Shown: positions 7,160 through 18,029, counted from the stretch's first letter. The stretch is DNA of 26,373 nt from an uncultured Collinsella sp. (GCA_902470905.1 CABRIC010000023.1:1-26373), one strand, 5' to 3'. Translations and numbers: made by a program. The notes: generated from the letters alone by a model not told the origin.

Positions 7160-7186
7160 AATGGTGACAGCAATGCGCTGAACCGC

Positions 7187-7615
7187 TTATTCCGATACAG
7201 TAGCTTCTCGTTGATTTTTCTCCTGCGAAGATGATTGGCGGGAAATAAGGTCAAAAGCCATCTCGTAGCACATTTTTCTATATTCACATGATGCAGGGTG
7301 TAGACTCTTGGGCAAGTAGCCGTGCTCGTCTGCAGCCTCCCAGCTACAGCCCCCACCACAGAAAGACCGAGCCCAACAGTCCGTACAGTCAATTCTTTTT
7401 TCGACACCCTGACTCCAGTTTTCAATATACCTAGTTTCGTCAATTCCGGTGACGATGTTGCCCATTTTGAATCGCATCATCCCGACAAACCTGTGACAGG
7501 GGTATACGTCCCCTTCGGGAGTCACGGAAATAAAACGCCTGCCAGCCCCGCATCCGACAAAGGCGATCCTGTTACTCATAATCAAATCAACTGCAGTTTT
7601 CAATGTTCTAAACAA
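7187..7615 (-). pseudogene. Radical SAM/SPASM peptide maturase, C-terminal SPASM part (frame-shifted)
   Basis: This is the auxiliary-cluster domain of the maturase begun at 8544. It has GCGAGRRFISVTPEGDVYPC followed by CTDCWARSFCGGGC, which fits the SPASM spacing C-x2-C-x5-C-x3-C exactly, and then two more Cys (HPASCEYRKMC). SPASM domains bind one or two extra 4Fe-4S clusters needed for peptide modification. The frame joins the N-terminal part only after a one-base shift near 7612-7626. TTG 7615 is the first possible start, but no ribosome site supports separate translation. With the shift repaired the enzyme would be about 450 residues, normal for the class. Either the gene is inactivated, the shift is a sequence error, or recoding occurs. 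Confidence 0.8.
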
Positions 7616-8544
7616 GGGCTTTCCCCTTGATCAATCTGTTTGAGATATTGATCCGCCAAATCTATTAGGCCCGCCCTGATTTTGTTTAATGAGTGTTCGT
7701 CGAGTTTGATATTCTCATCGAATGAGCTCACGGGCGAGAAGTAAATCCTTCTGAAGCCCATCTCTTTAAACTGAAGATAGTCTTCAACAAGGTTACAGTT
7801 ATTATTTGTTAAGGTCGCTCTTGCGCCGAAGGGGAACGACTCGGAAAAACGACGAACGTTTTTGTCGATATCGGAGAAAGAGCCGCCTCCCGTCTTGTAC
7901 GGGCGCGATGCATCGTGCTTGCATCCTGTACCATCGAGACTAATCAGAACAGAAAACCCGTGCTCCTTGAAAGAATTCACAGCAGTGTCATTCAAAAGCG
8001 TTCCGTTGGTCGTAATAGAATAGGTAAAGTTTCTATTGGGGTATATTCTTTTTGAATAGTCGACCGTTTTCCATATCAGCGGCTCGTTAATCATGGGTTC
8101 CCCACCAAAAAAGACGATCGCAAGCGTTTCGTTTTCCGATGAACTTGCGACGAGGTAGTCGACCGCCTTGAAGGCCATCTCGTCTGTCATCAGCAGAGGA
8201 GACGTTCCATAATCTCCTTTACCGGCAAAACAGTAACTACAACCAAGGTTGCATGCATGTGAAACGTGGAGTTCGATGGATCTAAGTTTTCGAGGCGTGT
8301 CTTTTGTTAAGAAAGTCCGCTCAGACAATCGTTGATACTCATCAATGTCGTCTTCAAGTTCTGCTATGGTCGTTTGGTCGTAGCCTTTCGCAGCAAGTGA
8401 CTTTGTTAGCAACTTCGAGTTGACCGTTCTTCCCGATGCTTCAAATATGCGAAGCGCATCTTCTGATGCTTGGTCAACCTGAAAGCAATTGCGAGTGACC
8501 TCATCGAAGCAGTAACGACGATCACTTACTGAGAAAAAATGCAT
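7600..8544 (-). CDS. Radical SAM peptide maturase, N-terminal catalytic part (ranthipeptide-type)
   Basis: This is a radical SAM enzyme that would install thioether crosslinks in the Cys-rich precursors downstream. From ATG 8544 (ribosome site GAGGA, 5-base gap) an N-terminal region of about 85 residues may bind the leader peptide. The radical SAM core follows, with CNLGCSYC (C98, C102, C105) for the 4Fe-4S cluster, FFGGEP for SAM, and the strand ISLDGTGCKHDASRPYKTG typical of peptide maturases. The part ends at TGA 7600 after 314 residues, directly beside a frameshift that separates it from the SPASM domain. Upstream of 8544 an in-frame GTG at 8574 is a weaker start. It is the first gene of a minus-strand unit running to 6418. 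Confidence 0.88.
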   Translation of the reverse strand: MHFFSVSDRRYCFDEVTRNCFQVDQASEDALRIFEASGRTVNSKLLTKSLAAKGYDQTTIAELEDDIDEYQRLSERTFLTKDTPRKLRSIELHVSHACNLGCSYCFAGKGDYGTSPLLMTDEMAFKAVDYLVASSSENETLAIVFFGGEPMINEPLIWKTVDYSKRIYPNRNFTYSITTNGTLLNDTAVNSFKEHGFSVLISLDGTGCKHDASRPYKTGGGSFSDIDKNVRRFSESFPFGARATLTNNNCNLVEDYLQFKEMGFRRIYFSPVSSFDENIKLDEHSLNKIRAGLIDLADQYLKQIDQGESPCLEH

Positions 8545-9060
8545 ACGTTCCTCAATTTCATGCTGGACTGGCACTAACCTTGTTTATTGTTGCGCAGCTA
8601 TAAAAAACCACCAGCGGGGATTCGGTGTGCGGCCCAATCGGACTCCCAAAAGGTTCTATTTGAGACTGGCAAGCTTTGTGTTGTTGGCACTTCGACAGCG
8701 CTCTTTATTCCAACATGGAGCCTCGCAGTTTGAGTCGACTTGCCTCTGGAAGGTCCGATCTTAACTTGATTTAGGATGAAAACAGATTACAGGCGCGCTC
8801 CTCTAGAAAGAAAGGAAACCAATCGCCGCCTTTCACCAGGAAAGTTTTTTTAGCCCACCTCGAGCAAAATGAAAGATGCGAGAGCGATTGGGGAACAACG
8901 CGAATCTCCCCTTTTGGGTGGAAGCGAGCCTTCAGCCACCGGCGAACGACTCGCCCTGGTCAGAATCTGGAAGTGGTGCCGGGCCGCTTGGGCCTCCCCG
9001 GTGACTTCGTGGGGCTTACCTGCCTGACGTCGAGGAGTACATCCGCAAGATTCGTTCCCT
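8545..9060. other. Upstream region of the peptide locus; degenerate coding traces
   Basis: This is 516 bases between the maturase start and the FHA gene. It must hold the promoter of the minus-strand peptide unit, but I cannot fix -35/-10 boxes with confidence. Near 9014-9082 a + strand fragment reads AYLPDVEEYIRKIRSLCRLL and looks like part of a protein. It is enclosed by stops, so it is probably debris from rearrangement at the island edge. Confidence 0.4.
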
Positions 9061-9534
9061 ATGCCGTTTGCTCTCACGCCCGCCTTAGTTCCAAGTCGGG
9101 CGAGCCGCCGCGCTCATGCGACCCGTGGCGGCGACACGTTGACGCCGCGCTCGCTGAGCACATCTTCGGTCGCGGGCGAGCACGAGGTCGCGCCGGCGCA
9201 TCCGCTGGGACTGCTGTGCGTGCAAAACGGCTACGTGGTGAGCGTCCCGCGCTGGATTCAGCCGAGTGAGGAAGGCGTTGAGATCGGCGCGCTGGCAACG
9301 GGGGAGGGCGGCATCACCGACGACGTCTCGGCCCGCCATGCCCATATCTGGTGCGACGAGTCTGGCGCATGGTTTGTCGAGGACCTGTCGTCCACTAACG
9401 GCACCGTGGTGGTAAACGGGGCCACGAGTGTGTGTATTCAAGTAGAGCCCGGCCGCTCCGCCCAGCTCAACCCCGGCGACGAGCTCAAACTCGGCGAATC
9501 CACCACCTACGCCATCCTGCTCGGCGCCCTCTAG
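9061..9534 (+). CDS. FHA-domain protein, probably truncated at its N-terminus
   Basis: The C-terminal ~100 residues form a forkhead-associated domain, which binds phosphothreonine peptides. GALATGEGG, then VSARHAHIW (the SxxH motif), then VEDLSSTNGTVVVNG (the STNGT motif) are all present, and the protein ends in the last FHA strand (YAILLGAL). The first ~50 residues from ATG 9061 (rich in Ala, Arg, Ser, Thr) have no family look, and no ribosome site is evident. The likely reading is that the original N-terminal part was lost when the island edge formed. A fragment in another frame lies just upstream (9014-9082). The FHA assignment is firm; the start and integrity are not. Confidence 0.6.
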   Translation: MPFALTPALVPSRASRRAHATRGGDTLTPRSLSTSSVAGEHEVAPAHPLGLLCVQNGYVVSVPRWIQPSEEGVEIGALATGEGGITDDVSARHAHIWCDESGAWFVEDLSSTNGTVVVNGATSVCIQVEPGRSAQLNPGDELKLGESTTYAILLGAL

Positions 9535-9535
9535 C

Positions 9536-9640
9536 CGGCAGTTAGGGACGTTCCTTTCCTGCCGGTACTTGGGGACACTCCTTGGCGCGTCAGAGCCAGT
9601 CGTCCGGGGATGGAGGGACCATTCTGGCCCTTGGCGGTCA
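9536..9640 (+). repeat. Dispersed repeat, copy B (82 bp) with an extra short unit
   Basis: 9559-9640 is the partner of 2824-2905. Directly before it, 9536-9558 carries a shorter related unit (GGCAGTTAGGGACGTTCCTT). The pair of units 9536-9585 resembles 23972-24021, with the same order CCGGCA...GGGACGTTCCTTTCCTGCCGG. It begins immediately after the FHA stop codon. Confidence 0.8.
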
Positions 9641-9985
9641 CCCGAGGTAAACCTTTACCGCCCGCCTATATTTGTCGAAATTACACTTAACGGCGGGGTA
9701 CAATAAACCCGCATGCGGATTTCCGTTGCGGGCGCTTCCCATCGCCGGGGCGTGCCCGGGAGCATCCGGCATGCGGCCTTTGCGGCGCTCGGTCATGTGC
9801 AAGACGGGCGGTCGGGTCTGTGGGGCGCATCGGCTGCCCCTCGCCTCGGCATGTCTTCTCTCCACGCCACGTACCTGCTGCTGAGCCTGCCTGCCAGATG
9901 ATTGGAAGCAACAGCGTAAATCCCATCACGCCAACATCCCGGCGATCGCCGGGGCCTGTATACCTATATGAGAGGAGAGGGGTAT
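9641..9985 (+). promoter_or_regulatory. nifJ upstream region with a 16-bp palindrome
   Basis: This is 345 bases without a convincing gene. A perfect 16-bp palindrome, CCCGGCGATCGCCGGG, lies at 9938-9953, 32 bases before the nifJ start, and could be an operator or a leader hairpin. TACAAT at about 9700 is -10-like, but no well-spaced -35 box could be assigned. The ribosome site AGAGGAGAGGGG lies at 9971-9982, just before ATG 9986. Confidence 0.45.
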
Positions 9986-13525
<3,540 letters not shown>

Positions 13526-13535
13526 GTCTCCCACC

Positions 13536-13660
13536 GCAGGATCTGAGGGCTAACCTTCGCGGACGTCCTCGGACATGAAAGAACCCCCGCTGCGCATTAC
13601 GTGCGGCGGGGGTTCTTTCGTCCTGCGGAGTGTCCGCGAAGGTTAGCCCTCAGATCCTGC
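13536..13660. repeat. 29-bp perfect inverted repeat enclosing the nifJ terminator
   Basis: The arms 13536-13564 (starting GCAGGATCTGAGGGCTAACC) and 13632-13660 are exact complements. The smaller terminator hairpin sits in the 67-base loop. The left arm begins 10 bases after the nifJ stop. The result is a two-level stem that would end transcription from either side or protect the 3' end of the transcript. Confidence 0.85.
13578..13618 (+). terminator. Rho-independent terminator of nifJ
   Basis: AAAGAACCCCCGC pairs with GCGGGGGTTCTTT, extended by further G-C pairs towards a short loop, and ends in TTCTTTCG. The A-rich left side makes it usable in both directions. Confidence 0.85.
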
Positions 13661-13730
13661 TACGGCTACGTCCTCGGATTGTGTGGGCGGATGACGGATG
13701 TGGTTGGTCGGGTATTCCGTCCCCTTCGCT

Positions 13731-13835
13731 GTTTCGCGGCTTTGCCGCGAAAGGCGCGTTACTTTGGGGATGGATGGGGGGGCGTGGCTGTTGCAACGCC
13801 TTATCCCTTTGCTTTTTCGCGCCTTTGGCGCGAAA
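13731..13835. repeat. Twin short palindromes (TTTCGCGGC / TTTCGCGCC type)
   Basis: TTTCGCGGC-TTT-GCCGCGAAA lies at 13731-13751 and TTTCGCGCC-TTT-GGCGCGAAA at 13815-13835. Each has perfect 9-bp arms and a TTT loop; the two differ at compensating positions, so pairing is kept. Paired palindromes of this size are typical of REP-like intergenic elements. They lie between nifJ and the convergent ATPase gene. Confidence 0.7.
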
Positions 13836-13896
13836 CGCGCAGCACCTTGGGAAATGCATTGATGTGTGGACGGGGCTGGATTGCGGATTCAAATGG

Positions 13897-15258
13897 CTAG
13901 AGAGATATGGGTGCGAACGAGAAATCGTTATTGGGGTCATCCTTTTCCATAAACTCATCGAGACAAAACGTCATGTAGATTGGGACGTACAGAACCTTGC
14001 CCTCTTTGCTGAGATTCTCGTGGCTTAGTACAACGGCTTCGGGAATTTTGTACTCGCCCACACTCATCAGACGATCGAGGGCCGCGTGCGCTCGAACTTT
14101 CTTGCCCGATTTGACCTCGATTGGGACAACATGACCGTGGACGCCTTCGATCACAAAGTCAACTTCACCGACCTCACGCGTTTGGTAGTACCATGCATCC
14201 GCCCCGAGGGCAACGAGTTCCTGCGCGACCACGTTCTCATAGAGACCACCAAGGTTGGGAGTTTTCATATCAAGATAGACAGCGCGTGCGGTGCTGCCGG
14301 GGTATCGCGATGCGAGCATGCCTGTATCAGACTCGTATAGTTTGAAGGCTGTCGTTTTCTCCGTCCTCTTGAGAGGACTCCGTGGCTCCGTCACCCTGGC
14401 GACCATCAATCCAACACCTGCGTTAACAAGCCACAGGAAATCCTGCTCATATTTTTTAAGGCGAGCTCCCTCACCCAGAGACGAAACAACAAAGCGATGA
14501 GACTCCGCCTCAAGCTGAACGGGAATTTGCTCAAAAATCGACCGAACGTTAAACGCTCGAGTCGATGCATATTTTGAGATATCGCTTTTGTACTGATCGA
14601 CCAGCTGAGTTTGAAGCTCACGTGTGCTCACGAGCGAATAACCCGAATCAATATAATTCTGAACGACCTCCGGCATGCCGCCGCAAACGATATAGGCTCT
14701 ATAGTTCTTGAGCATCGCCTCATGAATATAGTTTTCGACAGGATGTTTCTCGACAAGGCAGCTGCGAATGCCTGCAAGCACATTCTCGCTTACGCTGTTT
14801 GCCCAACAAAACTCTTCAAAATCCATCGGGCGCATAACAATGTGCTCTACATACCCCACCGGAAAAGAAGAGATCCCCTTAAACTCAGTCCCAAGCATAG
14901 ACCCCGAGAAGACATAGCTAAAGCGCCCATCCTCGACCAACGCCTTCATGAGTGTAACGATCTGCGGATACTCCTGAATCTCATCGACAAAGACAAGCGT
15001 ATCGCCCTCAACAAGCGGCGCATCCGCAAGAAGGGCTACGCGGTTGATAAAGTCAACGGAGTTCTTTGCGCCAACAAGTGCATTCCTTGCTTCGACATCG
15101 AGTAGTAAATTGACCTCAAAATACGAAGCGTAGTTGCTTTTTCCAAACGCGCGAATCGCATAGCTCTTGCCAATCTGACGCGCACCAGTAACGAGTAATG
15201 CCTTATTGGAGTTATTCTTCCAGCTCAAAAGCCTATCAGTGACCTTACGGCGTAGCAT
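13897..15258 (-). CDS. AAA ATPase with C-terminal DUF4143 nuclease-like domain
   Basis: This is an ATP-binding protein of the AAA/DUF4143 group, common and often repeated in gut bacteria; its cellular role is not settled. From ATG 15258 (GGGGG, then TTTA before it) it has 453 residues. Walker A is TGARQIGKS (about 24-32), Walker B is TLVFVDEIQE, and a sensor-like FSGSMLG follows. The C-terminal half has GEVDFVIE followed by VPIEVKSGKK, the D-x..-E-x-K pattern of PD-(D/E)xK-like folds seen in DUF4143. Upstream in-frame codons exist to 15360, but they run through the direct repeats and are unlikely to be used. It is a single gene, AT-richer than nifJ, possibly acquired. Confidence 0.9.
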   Translation of the reverse strand: MLRRKVTDRLLSWKNNSNKALLVTGARQIGKSYAIRAFGKSNYASYFEVNLLLDVEARNALVGAKNSVDFINRVALLADAPLVEGDTLVFVDEIQEYPQIVTLMKALVEDGRFSYVFSGSMLGTEFKGISSFPVGYVEHIVMRPMDFEEFCWANSVSENVLAGIRSCLVEKHPVENYIHEAMLKNYRAYIVCGGMPEVVQNYIDSGYSLVSTRELQTQLVDQYKSDISKYASTRAFNVRSIFEQIPVQLEAESHRFVVSSLGEGARLKKYEQDFLWLVNAGVGLMVARVTEPRSPLKRTEKTTAFKLYESDTGMLASRYPGSTARAVYLDMKTPNLGGLYENVVAQELVALGADAWYYQTREVGEVDFVIEGVHGHVVPIEVKSGKKVRAHAALDRLMSVGEYKIPEAVVLSHENLSKEGKVLYVPIYMTFCLDEFMEKDDPNNDFSFAPISL

Positions 15259-15270
15259 TAAACCCCCAAA

Positions 15271-15357
15271 TGACAAAAATTGACAGATAGAATCGCCTAA
15301 AATCATACAAAAATTGGCAGATAATATTGTCGTAAATATACAAAAATTGGGAGATAG
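15271..15357. repeat. Three phased direct repeats upstream of the DUF4143 ATPase
   Basis: The 20-base units are at 15271-15290 (TGACAAAAATTGACAGATAG), 15305-15324 (ATACAAAAATTGGCAGATAA) and 15338-15357 (ATACAAAAATTGGGAGATAG). They start 34 and 33 bases apart, about three helical turns, so a bound protein would sit on one face of the DNA. The first unit ends 12 bases before the ATPase start. They are best read as operator sites, possibly self-regulatory. Spacers are only 13-14 bases, which argues against a CRISPR array. Confidence 0.75.
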
Positions 15358-15410
15358 CAAAGGTTCGAATAGGCCTCAAAGCCACTGAAACAGTGCTCTA
15401 CTTTGCGAAG

Positions 15411-15444
15411 GGGCTGGGGACGCTGTTGGGTGCGTCTCCAGCCC
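15411..15444 (-). terminator. Stem-loop after the unknown protein gene
   Basis: GGGCTGGGGACGC (15411-15423) pairs with GCGTCTCCAGCCC (15432-15444) at 12 of 13 positions, with an 8-base loop. It is downstream of the minus-strand gene ending at 15500 and upstream of the ATPase promoter repeats. The T-tract is weak. Confidence 0.6.
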
Positions 15445-15499
15445 TCTGATTCTTACTTTGGATCCCGATGGTGGGGTGTTGTCGGTGCTGCTTGCTTGG

Positions 15500-16024
15500 T
15501 TACCTTGTCTCGCCGGACTCCGTGCGTAGGCGGTAGCCGTGGACGAGGTCGCTAATGGCCGGCCAGGGAATCTGGCGGTCGACCCAAAATTGGAGCTGGA
15601 CCAGATAGCGCTCGGTGGCGCGGGTGAGGGCTGCAAACTGTTCGTGAGTCTCTACCTGGGCGTAGAGGTCGCGGCTGTGGGCGAGGATTGCCGTGGTGTC
15701 ATCCATTTTGCCGGTGACGTCGAAGGCGCCCGAGAACCAGTCGCACAGGCGCGCGGCGCTGTTGTTGATCGTTGCGAGGTCGGCGGTGCCGTCGTTGGCG
15801 TTTTCGTTGGCCTGGGCTCGCAGGAGGGAGAGGGCGTCGGCCGCGTTCATGCAGTAGCCGACGGTGAAGTTCCAGACGGCGAATTCGCGGCCTGTGTCAA
15901 GCTTGCGGCGGCGCATGTAGTCGATATCGCGCGGTTCCTCGAGCATCATTTGGTCGGCGAGGGCCTCAAGTGCAGTGGTGTACTCGGCAAGGTCGAGTGC
16001 GAGCAGGGTGTTGATATCCATCAT
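15500..16024 (-). CDS. Protein of unknown function, partner of the DUF3830-like gene
   Basis: This is a 174-residue soluble, helical-looking protein. It starts MMDINTLLALDLAEYTTALE, with an acidic and Leu-rich middle and an aromatic-rich C-terminal third (YLVQLQFWVDRQIPWPAISD). I recognise no family or catalytic motif. The double ATG at 16019-16024 follows two bases after the stop of the gene upstream, so both are read from one transcript. A hairpin at 15411-15444 ends the unit. Confidence 0.7.
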   Translation of the reverse strand: MMDINTLLALDLAEYTTALEALADQMMLEEPRDIDYMRRRKLDTGREFAVWNFTVGYCMNAADALSLLRAQANENANDGTADLATINNSAARLCDWFSGAFDVTGKMDDTTAILAHSRDLYAQVETHEQFAALTRATERYLVQLQFWVDRQIPWPAISDLVHGYRLRTESGETR

Positions 16025-16026
16025 CT

Positions 16027-16443
16027 TTAGGCCTCCGCTTCGATCTCGACGATTTCGTTTTTGATGCACATGCCCTGGTTGTCCCAGACATTGCGGCAGG
16101 CGGCGGCAAAGCGCTCGCGGTCGGCTTCGCAGATGCGGGCGAACATGTTGCAGGTGCCAAAGGGCTCGCACACGTCAAAGAAGATGCAGATTGACGACCA
16201 TCCGCCATACCAGCTCACGGCGCCCGCCGGCTCGTGAAAAACGGGGTTCTCGATGTGCTCATAATTGGCAATGGGGCCCGATACGGGATAGGTTACCTCG
16301 GCATCGCAGATCTTGGCCGAAAAGATACGTGACTCGACCGGACAGGACGATTCGAACAGCTTGCATGTCTCGGGAGCCTTGTCCCAGAGCATATCGGCGA
16401 GAAACGTCTCGCCATTCAGCGTGATCTTGAGCATTTTTGTCAT
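16027..16443 (-). CDS. DUF3830-like, cyclophilin-fold protein
   Basis: ATG 16443 is preceded by AGGAGG at good spacing. The 138-residue product starts MTKMLKITLNGETFLADMLW, then DKAPETCKLFESSCPVE. The pattern of a short beta start, then D/A-KAP-xT, fits DUF3830 and cyclophilin-like barrels of unknown function. Later VSGPIANYEHIENP and AVSWYGGWSSICIFF continue the barrel. A peptidyl-prolyl isomerase activity cannot be claimed. An in-frame extension to 16530 has a weaker start. It is the first gene of a two-gene unit. Confidence 0.65.
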   Translation of the reverse strand: MTKMLKITLNGETFLADMLWDKAPETCKLFESSCPVESRIFSAKICDAEVTYPVSGPIANYEHIENPVFHEPAGAVSWYGGWSSICIFFDVCEPFGTCNMFARICEADRERFAAACRNVWDNQGMCIKNEIVEIEAEA

Positions 16444-17044
16444 AGTAAGGACCTCCTCAATCCGTCGCTCAAGGGGTTCGCTGGCGGATAAGGAGAAGAC
16501 AGCAGCGGGGTCGCCGAACCCAAACTTCACGACAGATCTCTGTCGCCCCAGCCCGCGCTGTTCTTCGCTAAAGTACCATGCCGCAATTGCACGCGCAATA
16601 TCAGTTTTTGATTTTCTGGAAGCGGCAATCGACGAGACGGCTCGCCGGCTGCCGGCCGACGCGCGGCATAGGCGCTCGTCTATTCCTTAAGTTGGATGAA
16701 AAACGCCATGTTATTGCAGGGCTGCATACTCGTTCAATAAGTGCATAGAATCTCGTATAGAGCGAGTAAGATTTTGCGACTTCTGTTTTGTGTTTAGCAA
16801 AGATATAGTTTGCATAATCCAGCTAATCCTCGCTCTATTAAAATAAAGTCGCACGTAAATGGCGTAAACATATCTGAGCTGCGGTTCTGTACGCTGAGCG
16901 GATAAAAACGACCGTTCACCGTTCAACTATTTTCAAAATGAATAAAATGAGCGATAAAGAGAATATAAACCTTAATAAACTCGCGTATTGCACGGGCGCG
17001 GGTTATTAATGGGTTGTAGGCCTTTTACAGAAAGGATTCCAGCA
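16444..17044. other. Divergent promoter region between the DUF3830-like gene and arcC
   Basis: This is 601 bases with no convincing gene. The half nearest arcC (about 16690-16990) is clearly AT-rich and contains TATAAA-like boxes (about 16965-16973). TGCATA occurs twice (16726-16731 and 16742-16747), a possible regulator site. No terminator-antiterminator or riboswitch fold is obvious. AGAAAGGA at 17029-17036 is the ribosome site for arcC. Confidence 0.4.
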
Positions 17045-18007
17045 ATGTCTAAGCCTCTTGGCAAGCCCGATCGTATCGTCGTCGCCCTTGGCGGCAACGC
17101 CCTCGGCAACAACCCCGTTGAGCAGATCGAGGCCGTGAGCAACACCGCTCACGCTCTTCTCGGCCTGATTGAGCAGGGCAACGAGATCATCATCACCCAC
17201 GGCAACGGTCCGCAGGTCGGCATGATCCAGAACGCCTTCGCCGCCGCCCACGACGCCATCGGCACCCCCGAGATGCCGCTGCCCGAGTGCGGCGCCATGT
17301 CCCAGGGCTACATCGGCTATCACCTGCAGCAGGGCATTGGCCGCGAGATGCACAAGCGCTATAAGCGTTGGCACGCCGCAACCGTCGTCACCCAGATCGA
17401 GTGCGACCCCGACGATCCCGCGTTCAAGAACCCGACCAAGCCGATCGGCCCCTTCTACACCGAGGAGCAGGCCAAGGAGTTCATGGCCGAGGATCCTTCC
17501 AAGGTCTTCGTCGAGGATTCCGGCCGCGGCTGGCGTCGCGTTGTCGCTTCCCCCGATCCCAAGAAGATCGTCGAGGCTGATTCCATCCTTAACCTGCTCG
17601 ACAACGAGTTCATCGTCATCGCCTGCGGCGGCGGCGGCATCCCCGTCGTCCGCGACTACGAGAACAAGGGCTGCTACAAGGGCGTCCCCGCCGTCATCGA
17701 CAAGGACCTGGGCGGCGAGCTGCTGGCCGAGGACTGCGACGCCGACGTTCTGTTCCTGCTGACCGCCGTTGAGCATGTCGCCATCAACTTTGGCAAGCCC
17801 AACCAGGAGGAGCTCGAGGACCTCACCGCCGACGAGGCCGAGCGCCTGGCCGACGAGGGCCAGTTCGGCAAGGGTTCCATGGAGCCCAAGGTCCGCGCTG
17901 CCATCAAGTTCGCCCGTTCCCGCAAGGGCCGCACCTGCATCATCGGTGCTCTGGACAAGGCCGCCGAGACCATGGCCGGTCTCTCCGGTACCCGCATCCA
18001 CGAGTAG
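17045..18007 (+). CDS. arcC: Carbamate kinase
   Basis: This enzyme transfers the phosphate of carbamoyl phosphate to ADP, giving ATP, CO2 and ammonia; it is the last step of arginine deiminase and related pathways. At 320 residues it is full length for the amino-acid kinase fold. Key segments are RIVVALGGNALG (phosphate-binding N-terminus), ITHGNGPQVGMIQ, YIGYHLQQ, VVTQIECDPDDPAFKNPTKP, RRVVASPDPKKIVE, VIACGGGGIPV, VIDKDLGGELLA and the Asp/Ala-rich nucleotide site DVLFLLTAVE. ATG 17045 follows AGAAAGGA; the in-frame codon at 16988 lacks a ribosome site. C-rich codon bias suggests high expression. No arcA, arcB or transporter is adjacent, so the source of carbamoyl phosphate must be encoded elsewhere. 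Confidence 0.97.
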   Translation: MSKPLGKPDRIVVALGGNALGNNPVEQIEAVSNTAHALLGLIEQGNEIIITHGNGPQVGMIQNAFAAAHDAIGTPEMPLPECGAMSQGYIGYHLQQGIGREMHKRYKRWHAATVVTQIECDPDDPAFKNPTKPIGPFYTEEQAKEFMAEDPSKVFVEDSGRGWRRVVASPDPKKIVEADSILNLLDNEFIVIACGGGGIPVVRDYENKGCYKGVPAVIDKDLGGELLAEDCDADVLFLLTAVEHVAINFGKPNQEELEDLTADEAERLADEGQFGKGSMEPKVRAAIKFARSRKGRTCIIGALDKAAETMAGLSGTRIHE

Positions 18008-18029
18008 CCTCTACTCCATTGCCTCTCTC

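Noticed and set aside
8850..9077. 75-codon minus-strand frame upstream of the FHA gene
   Set aside because: No motif, no ribosome site, Arg/Pro-rich composition typical of shadow frames.
15271..15357. Three repeats as a short CRISPR array
   Set aside because: Repeat units of 20 bases with 13-14-base spacers are too short, and no cas gene is near. Position at a start codon fits operators better.
17006..18001. Antisense frame over arcC
   Set aside because: Composition-driven shadow of the carbamate kinase gene.
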